From positions 33,316-97,315 of the forward strand of contig MCGO01000144.1 of the NCBI GenBank assembly GCA_002104985.1: a stretch of 64,000 bases of DNA, in the 5' to 3' direction. Below, in pieces: positions 1 to 9,720 of this stretch. Origin of the DNA: Rhizoclosmatium globosum. Taxonomy: Eukaryota; Chytridiomycota; Chytridiomycetes; Chytridiales; Chytriomycetaceae. The notes below the pieces were generated by a model that made no database searches, was not told the origin of the DNA, and saw only the letters and a list, made by a program, of their open reading frames with translations. Within the stretch, counting starts at the first letter, position 1, and each line of letters opens with the position of its first letter. Position numbers and translations under genes: made by a program.

Positions 1-248
1 TGTTCCATGGATGAGTATTCAGAGGGAAGCCGGGTCTTGACTTGACAAGTGACTTCCAGAGTCGTTGGCTTCTGCTGTTTCGCAGGAGCCTTTTTGGTCC
101 AGAAGCTGAGGGAGGGAAGCTTTCCGTCCTCGTTCCGCAGCGATGCAATCACATTGATGGTTATAACCGAAAGGGCAATAACTACAGATCCAAGGCTGAG
201 TGTGAGAAGTGGCAGTTCGAGATCAGATGCAGCAGAGCTTGAGTTCAT
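1..248 (-). CDS. Partial membrane-anchored protein, N-terminus only
   Basis: An open frame starts with ATG at 248 and runs off the left edge of the window, so only about 82 residues are visible. Residues 1-12 are short and polar/acidic. Residues 13-36 form one hydrophobic stretch (key run SVVIALSVITINVIASL), followed by a basic segment rich in Lys and Gln. This looks like an N-terminal signal anchor with the rest of the protein beyond the window. I do not recognise the family. Reading frame and composition support a real 5' end, but the product cannot be named. Confidence 0.45.
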   Translation of the reverse strand, partial: MNSSSAASDLELPLLTLSLGSVVIALSVITINVIASLRNEDGKLPSLSFWTKKAPAKQQKPTTLEVTCQVKTRLPSEYSSME

Positions 249-970
249 TTTTGGGTACTTGATGGTTGTTTGGGTTTGCGACAGAGTTTCAAGGAAGATA
301 TGAAAGGGGACTCTCAGTTGGTGGCTTTCCTTGTAAAGGAGTTTTTGCGGGTCGATTTCAAATGTGCTTCGAAATGCTGTTGACAACCATTGCGCAAGTT
401 GGGCGTGCAAATTGCGAAATTTCGAATCAATCCCAATCACAACTGGCGATTTCGATCGAGATCCCATCGCTAACACACACATCCGATACATAAAAGATTC
501 AGCTGTGACATCGCCGATATAGAAACGGATGCGAAAGGTAGAGACCGTTTCGTGAGTAACCCATACTCATAATCTGTGAACCCTGTGCGCCAACTCTTGA
601 TGAGACTTGGCTGTGCTCGAAAGCGTCTTATTTCAAATACAAAAGCCTATTACACTAGTATTAATCCTGTCTTAAATATAGACGTCAGAGTCATACCCAC
701 TCCCTCCCAACAACAACCGTATAGAGGCTAAATGTACCTCACCCTCTTATATCAAAAAAGTCTCAGGGATTGTTCACCATTTTCGATAAATCATCATGAA
801 TCACGAAATTGTTCAGTTGTAATCATCGACTTTTTTCGTCAGCCGTGGCGTTCAACACGTGACTCGAACCTAGGTACCTCGTCACAAAATGAAGCAACTC
901 ACTATCGCCTGAACGAATCAAGCTCGAATCACCGATTTGAAATACGGAAAACGACGCGACTTTATTCATG
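249..970. other. Gene-poor stretch
   Basis: About 720 bases without a supportable gene. Short open frames on the plus strand have no recognisable domain and poor coding character. It probably holds the upstream region of the partial minus-strand gene that starts at 248 and the 3' end of the small minus-strand gene ending at 971. I see no repeat, tRNA or structured element. Confidence 0.4.
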
Positions 971-1218
971 TCACATGTACATCAACAACAAATCATCCTT
1001 CTTCTCGACTTTGCCTTCTTGCTCCAACTTCCGCCTCGCTGCAAAATGTGGAAGGACAACGGTTCGAGCAACATCCGCATTGAATTTGAGACCAGTGAAT
1101 GATTGTACCTTCAAGTAGAAGCATTAGTTGATTCCAAACCGGTTGAGTGTCAGCTATTGATTACAGTTCCGTATTGCTCGCATCTTATTCCCATTTGCTC
1201 TGACAAAACGTCTGCCAT
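971..1218 (-). CDS. Small 63-residue hypothetical protein
   Basis: A two-exon model: exon 1 1218-1165, a 56-nt intron with donor GTAATC and a CTAATG branch-like motif, exon 2 1108-971. The frame stays open across the junction and gives 63 residues. The second half is basic and amphipathic, with an FAARRKLEQEGKVEKKDDL segment and the ending LLLMYM. I do not recognise the family; size and basic helix would suit a small mitochondrial or assembly factor, but that is a guess. It follows the minus-strand gene ending at 1382 by 163 nt. The splice model is uncertain, and the ORF could be fortuitous. Confidence 0.38.
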
Positions 1219-1381
1219 TGAATTCCCGCTCCCTTCGCAATTCCACTTTTTGTAAACGTTCTTATCGGTTGTACTTCGCTTTCTGTTCTTCGGATGTGAG
1301 CCCGACGACAAATGCGCCGTCCGCAGTGCCTCTCTTCACCCTCCTAGTCCACTATATTGTCATCATTTCACCGTCACTTTT

Positions 1382-2167
1382 CTAAATCGCTACTCTCTTC
1401 AAACTCCTCAACCTCTCACTCAAACACAGGAGACCCACCTCATTCACCAGCTCATCAATCCCTTCATCAACAACCTCCCCCTGCAACCTCGCCAGGACCC
1501 GTCCATCTTCCTGACTCCTTTCTTTTTTTGCAGGAAGGGCGAGCAGAGTAGTCTGAATCGAAGGAGACGCACGCAGACAAACAACCAGAGCTCCAAGGAA
1601 GCGATCATTCAACGGCACGGATGGATTGAGTGTATGCAATGTACCTTATTACAAATCGTAATTAGTAACGCATTAAAGAGGAGGGGTGAAACGCAGTTAC
1701 TTTTAGTTTGGCAGTGCAACGCGGCCGTGACAACCTTCACACCCTTTCCAGCCACAACGTCCAAAGCACCAACAACCAACACACGCGCCACTTTCTGAGC
1801 TTCAAAAAGAGAAGCGAGAAGAGCAGCGACCGAAGCGATGCGGTCCGAGTTTGTGAAAGCAGCGATTGAAACAAGCGACACATCCTGTTTAACCCAGATC
1901 AGTTGTCAGAGGAGGGTTAGGGTTAACAAGTAGAAGTAGGAGACAAGTACGTACGCCAATTGAAGTGACTGAAATGGCCTCGGAGACAGTGTCAAAGAGG
2001 GGTTCGGTGCAGGTTATCGATCCGTGTCGGGCTGCTTCAGACTGAACCTGACCCTGAAGCGAGGCAGCGATGCGTGGGCCGGTGCTGTTCACATCGCTGC
2101 TCCAAGTAAGAACAACCGTTGGTTCAAGGGAAGTGATGCCTTCAAGGACAAGGCTTGGCTGTACCAT
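1382..2167 (-). CDS. 219-residue protein, possibly proteasome assembly chaperone (PAC1-like)
   Basis: Three exons (2167-1955, 1884-1701, 1644-1382) with donors GTACGT and GTAACT join in frame to 219 residues. The sequence alternates hydrophobic beta-strand-like runs, such as DVSLVSIAAFT and ARVLVVGALDVV, with helical segments and ends in a charged helix. The pattern recalls proteasome assembly chaperones of the PAC1/PSMG1 group, which scaffold 20S alpha-ring assembly, but no diagnostic motif is visible and the name is tentative. Its start lies 84 nt from the divergently transcribed kinase gene, so the two may share a promoter region. Confidence 0.5.
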
Positions 2168-2251
2168 TTTGTTGTTGTGTTTGTTGGATTTCTTTTGCTT
2201 CTCCCTCCAGCTATCCCGTCATTAAATACCTGTCAAACTAGACAGAAAAAG

Positions 2252-3951
2252 ATGCTCGGAAACAACACGTCCGACTACTCTGCCACGCGTTCAGTTGCCT
2301 CTGGCTCAACTACTCCATCCCTCTCAACATACGAATCAGTTACACCTTATGGCCATGTAACTCCTTTGCCCCAACAAAACAACTGCTTTCTCAACAAGTA
2401 CGTGTCAATCAAAGAACTTGGAAAAGGTATGGATCTTATCTACCGCTTCCGTATCTCATTCAACTTAATATCCAAGGTGCATACGGAAGTGTCCTCCTCG
2501 CAAAACGCGCTACTCCAACAAACAACCCAAAACAAGACCCCCTCCAACAGCAACCCTACGTAGCCATCAAATGCCAACAAATTACAGAAACAATCCCTTC
2601 CCCAGTTCCATCCACTACCACATCCACCACATCAACAAGCCCACCCCCCAACATCATTCGTGAACGTTTAAACATTCCAGCAGCCTACATTCGTGAACTC
2701 ATGGTCCTCCAAACAATGACTCGTTCCTGTATCAAGGATTCCTTTCCTTTCCTTGTACAGTTGTTGGATCACGGCAAGGACGTTGATAGAGCGTACCTTG
2801 TGCTTGAATATTGTCCTTCTACTCTTGCTTGTAGTCTGCGTGAGCGTTCTTGTTTTAATATGAATTGGTCTGCGGTGAGTTGTTTTTTAGAGATTTGGCT
2901 GAGTGAATAGAGTGAGTGGAGGGAACAGCGGGCGGAACGAGTAACTATGACCGACGAAGTCTAAGAGTGAAACTGTGAGCGAAGCGAAAAGAGATTTCCG
3001 ACAGATTTATTGACGCAGTCGGAAGGCTTATTTTGGCAAGCGAAGCGAGCAATAGAAACCTCACTAAGCTACTAGTCATATCCTATTCATCTCTTAGATT
3101 CAACACCAACACTAAACCCCAATTCCTTCAAACACAACACAGCACATCACATACCAACTCACACTCACACTCGCATACCTCTCCATCCACGGAATAATGC
3201 ACCGCGACATGAAACCCTCGAATATCATGCTCCAACATACAACCCCGGAAGCCCGCCATTGATCAAACTGATTGACTTTGGTCTCGCTCGTCGTGAATGG
3301 GTTCCCGCGCGTCCATACTCGCCAGCTGTGCAGACTGTGATTTATCGTGCACCGGAAGTGTTTTTTCAGCAAGAGTTTCCGGTGGGTGGTGGGAGGGCTG
3401 GGAAGCAGTATACCTCTGCGATTGATGTGTGGAGTGTCGCGTGTATCTTTGCGGGTTCGTCTTTCATTTACGTATTTGCCATTCAAAAGGTTTACAAATT
3501 CTTTCGACAGAATGTTTGACTGGAAAACAGTTGTTCAAAGGTGAGAGCGAGATTGCTGTTCGTCAAGATATTGTCGAGTTGAGTGCCACGTTTGATATTC
3601 ACGCATGTCCCTTTTGAAACGCTATACTTACTCTTTTGTTGTAGAACACTTGGCCGGCCAGAAGAAAACTGCTTCGAATTTGAAACTCTTGAAATCGTCG
3701 GAGCCCTTCATCCTGGAAAGTCTCTCAAAGCTAGGTTCCAACGCCAATGTTCCGAACACCCAGGATTTCTGGCGTTGATGGAAGTCAGTACGCTTTTTTG
3801 TATTTTGGTTTGTGTTGCTGAAGTTTGTTGAAAATAGGGCATGTTTGAGTATTCTCCAAAGAAACGCTTGACTCCATCCGCGATTCTGTTGCACCCATTC
3901 TTTGCCTCGATCAAAGAACATTATGAAAGATGGGTTGAGTTGGTGATTTGA
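2252..3951 (+). CDS. CMGC/CDK-like protein kinase with an apparent frameshift
   Basis: Six exons are suggested: 2252-2426, 2477-2874, 3143-3454, 3511-3577, 3645-3783, 3838-3951. A Ser/Thr-rich N-terminus of about 45 residues precedes a glycine loop (ELGKGAYGSVLLAKR), the VAIK lysine, a PAAYIRELMVLQ alpha-C region, HRDMKPSN catalytic loop, DFGLAR, YRAPEV and the DVWSVACIFAE segment, ending with a standard subdomain XI. The order fits cyclin-dependent-kinase-like enzymes; no PSTAIRE helix is seen, so the cyclin partner is unclear. The catalytic-loop frame (ATG at 3197) and the DFG frame (3259) differ by one base, with no GT-AG intron between them. This is either a sequencing indel or a real lesion. 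Intron 2 is long (268 nt). Confidence 0.82.
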
Positions 3952-4184
3952 TGGGCAGTTGACTAGCGGTTATTCAAACAACCTTTCCCTCTTGTTTCAT
4001 AATTAATCGAACGTTATAGTGATTTATTTACGACTAAATATATACCGCTTATACACCATACGTTCCTTCCCAAAATCTGATTGGATCCAACAACTCTGTT
4101 CCCCCAATCACAAGCTGCCGAAAATCAAAAAATTACACAACACCACCAAAGAAAAAACAACAGAAGGAATAGAACGACCCGAGA

Positions 4185-4771
4185 ATGCTATCCATCTTCA
4201 TTCTCGCCCTCACCGCATTCCATGTCAACGCCACATCCCTCATCCTCAACGATTACTCCACAAACTCAACCCTCACCGACCGCGACACGTACGTAGGCGG
4301 ATGGAGCACCTGTGGCGACGACAGTTTCGTAATCAACACGATCCAACCGTTCTACGTCGGCGGAGGAACACAAACAGTCTTGACCATGAATGGATGGTAC
4401 AAAACCCCCTCAATTATCGTAATTAGAAAAAAAAAGGTCCTCACACAATATTATTAAGGTACACTGCAACAGTCAGTGCAGGCGCGATCCTCACAATCTC
4501 AACAACAGTCTGCGGAGGATCGAAAGGATCTTCGTCGCCATGCATCCTCCCCACATCTCATTCGTATTCATACAATTTCTGCGCGCTTCCCGGAGCTGTA
4601 TGTCCAATCGCGATGGATTGGATGACGGTGAACCAACAGATTGTGATTCCACCTCCAGAGACTGTGATTGGCGTGTGGGGCAGTGCAAAGATTTTGGTGC
4701 AGGCTGGAAGTAGCGTTGTATTATGTTTGCAGAATTCGAATTTGTTGTTTCAACAGAACCCAGGGAATTGA
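4185..4771 (+). CDS. Secreted ML-domain (NPC2/MD-2-like) lipid-binding protein
   Basis: Two exons (4185-4396 and 4459-4771) give 174 residues. A signal peptide (about residues 1-17) is followed by a single ML-type fold: WSTCGD near the start, a conserved NGWYTATV strand, paired cysteines, a CPIAMDW motif, and a terminal SSVVLCLQNS strand. ML proteins are extracellular or lumenal beta-sandwich lipid carriers that bind sterols or phospholipids in an internal cavity. The intron splits the Trp codon of the NGWY motif. The downstream neighbour at 5093 is a paralog in the same orientation, so this is a tandem pair. The lipid specificity is not readable from sequence. Confidence 0.72.
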
Positions 4772-5092
4772 TGCTTTGGTTTCGTTCCTCGTTAAAAGCA
4801 CCCCCGACTTCCGTTCTTTCTTCGTTTTATTCAGAAATAAATACCTTACCTTTAATTTTTGATTTTTTTCTGCGAGTTCCAGCTTGTCACGCTATCTCCA
4901 ATCATGTTGCGAGAATCGCTGCCATTGTCGTTGACTTCTCATTGTCGTCCATTGTCTCCCATCCAACAATGAAGCGCAAAAGACCACCAAAAATCAAAGA
5001 CTCTCTTCACTTTAAAGGAAAGAAAGAATCCCTGCAAACGTAAACGCATATGATCCTATCGCCTCTAGTTTTTAACCCGATTATGCTATCAG
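4772..5092. other. Intergenic spacer between tandem ML genes
   Basis: About 320 bases between the two paralogous ML-domain genes. It contains AT-rich sequence with an AATAAA-like element just after the first stop codon (near 4830-4860) and no supportable gene. Presumably it holds the 3' end of the first gene and the promoter of the second. Confidence 0.4.
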
Positions 5093-5663
5093 ATGCTTGC
5101 CTCTTCAGTAGCCGTCGCCCTAATTTCGTTCCTCCTCCCTCTCTCCACCTACGCACAACCAAACACGGCCAAATATCCACAGGACGCGTCATGGTTTGTT
5201 TGTGACAACTCAGAATCCTTCACTTTGAACGCTGTCAACCTCCCACCCATGGTAAGACCCATTCCAAAACCAATCTCCTTACTATATCCTAAACGCTTCA
5301 ATTTTATTCTAGGCGATGGGAGGCGGCCAACCCACAATCGTCCAACTGAACGGATGGTACACCGCAACCGTAACAGCCGGCGCCAAGATCCAGATGCAAA
5401 CAACAGTATGTTCACTTGGTGGTGGAAACCCAGGTCAACCATGTTGGGGCCCTGTTTCCCAAACCCAGACTTTCGATTTCTGTACATTCAAGGGAGTGAA
5501 TTGTCCGATTTCAAAGGACTGGATGACACAGAATTTGCAGCTTGCGTTGCCGGGTATTGTTCCACAGTTTAATATTTGGGGACAAGCGACTGTCAAGATT
5601 TTCAATGCGGATGGATCAGTTGTGCTCTGTTTCAGCAGTAACAACTATTACTTCCATATGTGA
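5093..5663 (+). CDS. Secreted ML-domain (NPC2/MD-2-like) lipid-binding protein, paralog 2
   Basis: Two exons (5093-5251, 5313-5663) give 169 residues. The signal peptide ends around TYAQP. The mature part has WFVCDNSESF, a PPM/MGGGQP loop, the LNGWYTATV strand, CTFKGVNCPISKDW and a terminal VVLCFSSN strand, matching the ML fold of NPC2-like sterol or phospholipid carriers. Six cysteines are placed for the usual disulfides. It is clearly paralogous to the gene at 4185, but its intron sits at a different place (after the Pro-Pro-Met), so either an intron was gained or lost or the duplication is old. It is probably secreted or sent to the endolysosomal lumen. Confidence 0.72.
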
Positions 5664-5803
5664 TAATCTTACAAGATTCTTTCCTTTATCATTACGTTTT
5701 TTATACCCATTTCGAAGTAAACTTTCGATTTCACTTGTTTCATAGTCGCTACACAATTCTAGACTTGGTTGTTTCTAAATGTTTTACTACAACATTGCAA
5801 CTA

Positions 5804-6847
5804 TCATTTATAAATTGACATGACAATAACTCCCGCAAGGAGCAACATGATTCCTCCCGCCTTCAACGCCGACACTTTTTGGACTGGGAGCCCAAACAAC
5901 CCAAAATGATCAAATATCGTTGCAGCCAAAAGAGTTGTACACGTCATGGTTCCAACCAAAACAGCAGTTCCCAAGCGAGCTGGCAAATAGGTCACTGTAC
6001 AAATGAAAGCAAAGTTGACGGGTGCAGCAATCCATGACCACCATGGAGCTTCTCTGAATACTTTGCGGAAGTCAGTTGGCTGCTTGGAGTGCTGTACCAA
6101 GAAGGCAAGGAATGATGGAACCACAGCGAGACCACTGTTTGCCATAACTGAGAACGAGCTTGATCCGTACCCAACAGACAAGGAATACGAAAGACCAGCT
6201 TGAACAGAACCAAGTGCTCCAGCCATCGCAGCGAAAGCCACGAAAATAGAATACTTGAATAGACTGCCCTTGTTGACTTTGGAAGACGTAGCTGACTCTT
6301 CATCTGCCTTGACTACATCAACCTTGTGCTCATGTGCTTGTACCACACCAGGAGAATCAGGAAGCTCTTGAGCCGGTGGCACAACTTTAGAAGGAGCGAA
6401 GCCAATGACAATGACAGAGAACAAAATGACACCAAGTCCAACAATGGACCCGGTAGAAGCTGTGTTTTGAGGCAACCCAATAAGCCCATAGTTGTCCAGA
6501 ATAAGCGCAACCGTCATATTAACAGTCACTGAAACAACAAAGTACAGCGACGCTCCCAAGACTGGAATAATCGTACAGATACACAGCACAACAAAAGGGC
6601 CACACAACCCACACAGGTACGCAAACCACTGCGTATTAGCCCTCCCCAACGCAAGGTCCGGCGAGCTTCCACCGTTCGTATCCGCCAACCACAGAATCAG
6701 CGCTGGGAAGAAAGCAAAGAAGAAGATGATAAACGTTGAGAAACCCGGACCGCCACCGAGCGAAGCAAGCTTTGACCCCGCAGCACCTTGGAATGTCATC
6801 AACGGTCCAACGACAGCGGGGAATATGATTGTCCAGTCAATGGCCAT
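5804..6847 (-). CDS. YdcZ/DUF606-type DMT-superfamily transporter, two-repeat form
   Basis: A single open frame of 347 residues with about ten hydrophobic segments in two repeats separated by a charged linker (about residues 160-195, rich in Glu, Asp and Ser). Each half carries the DUF606 signatures: a GxxxSxQ/GSVQAGLSYSL-like first helix and a closing DHFGLFGLPVQKVS or DNYGLIGLP motif before the last helix. Bacterial YdcZ proteins usually have one five-helix unit; here two are fused, as in other fungal members. The substrate is unknown. No intron is needed. Its start faces the 3' end of the M13 peptidase gene upstream. Confidence 0.75.
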   Translation of the reverse strand: MAIDWTIIFPAVVGPLMTFQGAAGSKLASLGGGPGFSTFIIFFFAFFPALILWLADTNGGSSPDLALGRANTQWFAYLCGLCGPFVVLCICTIIPVLGASLYFVVSVTVNMTVALILDNYGLIGLPQNTASTGSIVGLGVILFSVIVIGFAPSKVVPPAQELPDSPGVVQAHEHKVDVVKADEESATSSKVNKGSLFKYSIFVAFAAMAGALGSVQAGLSYSLSVGYGSSSFSVMANSGLAVVPSFLAFLVQHSKQPTDFRKVFREAPWWSWIAAPVNFAFICTVTYLPARLGTAVLVGTMTCTTLLAATIFDHFGLFGLPVQKVSALKAGGIMLLLAGVIVMSIYK

Positions 6848-7178
6848 GTTGTTTGTAGTGGCAGGTAGATTCGAGAAGGGTTGTTAAGGGAAAGAAATTG
6901 AGGAAGGGAAGGAGGGTGATTCGGAAAATTTCATGTTTTCGGTCAATTTCGGGTGGCTTGCTCCGAGATTTAATCAAGGGAAGCCGCATCCTGTGCAAAA
7001 AGGAAATGGACGGCTTTGTCGCGAGGCTAGATACGGATGCGTTCCTATCTATCACTATCTTCGCCGTAAGTTCACGATGGTGGGACACCTGCCCAAAGCA
7101 ATAGTCTCTAAAATTATCAAGCAAGTATCTATTTTATTCTAGCTGACATGGCCAGAGCACAAATAAATCAAAAACCAT
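6848..7178. other. Intergenic stretch without a gene
   Basis: About 330 bases between the transporter start and the peptidase stop. Short open frames on both strands have no recognisable content. It should contain the transporter promoter and the peptidase 3' untranslated region. Confidence 0.4.
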
Positions 7179-9595
7179 CTACCACATAACAACACGCTTC
7201 TCAGGCGAAAGGTACATTCCGTCACCCTCCTTAATACCAAACGCTTCGTAGAACTGCTCAACATTGGCAACAACACCAGCACGGAACGGTCCAGGAGCAT
7301 GTGGATCCATTGCCAACCGACTAATCGCAGCCTCCTTTGTCATCTTAGTCTTCTGATGAGAAGCCCAAGCCGCGAAGAAGATTCTCAACAACGCCAACCG
7401 CCTCTCCACCTCCTCAGCTCCAACCTTTTCCGCAACACGCTTCGAAAAGGCTTGAACAGCAAGACTAACACCCCCCAAATCAGCAAGGTTCTCACCCATA
7501 CACAAACGTGGGTTCATTTTGTGAACGTCGCCAGTCTCTGGGTCTGTGAAGGTGTATTCCTGGAGCGCCATGATATCGCACTTGCTTTCAAAGAGGGCAG
7601 CATCTTCAGGTGTCCACCAGTCGTTCATGTTTCCGTCCTTGTCGAAAGAACGTCCTTGGTCGTCGTATCCGTGGGTGACTTCGTGGGCAATGACGGCTCC
7701 GATTCCACCAAAGTTAACAGCATCCAAGACAAGCTCATCGTCAGCGGCCAAGGCGCGGTCTTCGGCATTCACTTCGTATTTGAGCTGGTCGATTGAAGCA
7801 GTGTAGTATGGAGGCTGCAAGAATGCGGCGGGGAACACAATAATATTGTGACTTGGGTGGTAGTATGCATTTACGACTTGTGGCTCAATCTCCCATTCAC
7901 TCTTGTCAACTGGAGTGTTGATCTTGTGCAAAAAGTCCACTTGGAATGAGAAGATCTTGACTTTTTGGTACAATGTCCAGAGCGAGTCGCCTTCCTCAAA
8001 GACAAGACTTTCGTAACTCTTCCATTTGTCAGGGAATCCAATCTGGGTTCTGAAGGTAGCGAGCTTCTCAAGGGCAGCTTCCTTGGTCACTGGAGTCAAC
8101 CAATCGTTTCTTTTGATGGACTCGCCCATCACTTCAGCGACTTCGGCAATCATTTGAACAACCTTGACCTTGTCTGCCTCGGAAAAGTACTTGTTCACAA
8201 ACACTTTACCAAACAAGAATCCAGTCCAGCTGTTAACAAGGGCAACGGATCTCTTTTCGTCACTCTTTTGCTCACGTTGACCGTAAATCTTGCGGTTGTA
8301 GAAATCAAAGAACTCAGCGTCAAGAGCTTGAGTGCTGTACTGGGAGGCAGCGTGAATGGCTTTGTATTGAAGGTACGCGAGCAAGTCGTTCTTATTTTCT
8401 TCAGCAAAGAGAAGAGTAAAGACTCTGCGGAAGTAGTCACCGTCGTTGACAGAGATTGGGAACTGGTTGGCAGTGCTCCCTGGGTAGCTCTTGGTAAAGT
8501 TTGCCTCAAGAGTTGCACGCAAGTTTAAGTTTCCGTACAAAGACTCCAAGAAAAGACCAATACGTTCCTTGGTGGCGTCATCAACGACAACAGTTCCCTC
8601 TCCTTCTGGATAGTTGGCTTCCTTCGCATCAAGAGATCTGAGCTCGTTAATTCCAGAGAACAGAGTGTCGAGGGAAGTAATGGTGTAGTATTTCGAAAAC
8701 TCTCGTTCCTGGTCACGCTTCATGGAAATCTGAGCCAACTTTGTCTCAAACCGAATCACGGCGGCAGCAAAGTCTGGCGCAAGACGGTCTTCACCAACAA
8801 GCTTGGCAACGTTGGTGGTATGGGCCAAGAAGTGGGCACGCTTCTCCTCAAACTTGTCATCAAAGTAGTAGTCACGGGACGGCAGAGAGAGTCCATATGG
8901 ATCCAAGTTGAGGACCTGGGCCTTAGAATCATCCAACGAAGGCTGTGCATGGAAGAGAAATGGCTTTGCAATTCCAAGTTTTTGGGCGTGTGCCAAGTAT
9001 GCCGCAAGAGAAGCATCAGTCCAAGATTCGCAGCCATCGAACAACAACTCGGTAATTAACGAAAGAGCTTGGTCAACAGGCGCAATTGAACCACCAGTTT
9101 CAGCCCAGTCCTTGAATCGCTGGACAGAGGCAGTCCAAATGGCAAACAGCTTTGCCTCGTCTTCATTCAATTCCGCTTTTGAAGCAATGTCCTCGAGCAG
9201 CGACACCTGCTTTTTCTGCGTAGCGTCCATCAATTCGTAGAAGGATCCCCAGGCTGGGTACTGGAATCCAAAATGATGAGACAGTTAGGCTTGGTGGAGA
9301 TCAGATTAGCATTTGAACATACCTCGGCGGGAACAACGACTGCCGGATCGTTAATCCACTCAAAGTTGACGTGCTCGTAGAACTTGTCCTGAGCCCGGGG
9401 CTTCTGAAGGGCTGCACCCATGTTAGCCCAAGTGATGCTAAGGCCATGTCACTAACCTTCCACAATCGCAGCTGCAATCGCCTGGTACCGAGTTGTGATT
9501 GTGGTAGCCTCACGAACGACTCGGGAGGTTCCATCAGCCTTGGTTACTGTGGTCTTGGTGGTCTTGGTCTCCACAGTTTTGTTGAAGGAGGGCAT
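7179..9595 (-). CDS. M13 family zinc metallopeptidase (neprilysin/PepO-like)
   Basis: Three exons (9595-9457, 9411-9323, 9260-7179) give 769 residues. After an unusual Thr/Lys-rich leader (first exon, about 46 residues) the M13 hallmarks follow: FYEHVNFEWIND, YPSRDYYFD-like SLPSRDYYFD, the zinc motif VIAHEVTHGYDDQG, and the downstream ENLADLGGV that supplies the third ligand and the structural Asp. The protein has no membrane anchor or signal peptide, unlike animal neprilysins, so a cytosolic or unconventional location is likely. It should cleave short peptides. The first exon strongly resembles that of the neighbouring glutamate dehydrogenase, and both first introns are in phase 1. Confidence 0.88.
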
Positions 9596-9720
9596 TTGGA
9601 TGATCTTTGAAAACGGAAAGCGGGTGGCGTCAGAAAGCCAAAACTCAAATTTCGGGTATTATCGGGACACAATAAAAGGAATGTGCATTTAAGAAGGATG
9701 TATTCGTCAAATATAAATGT

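Noticed and set aside
732..1118. 128-residue plus-strand open frame
   Set aside because: No protein-like domains; the opposite strand gives a better spliced model over its 3' half.
2881..3060. Mobile-element relic in kinase intron 2
   Set aside because: The intron has AGCGAAGCG-type words and a small inverted repeat, but no terminal repeats, target duplication or coding remnant.
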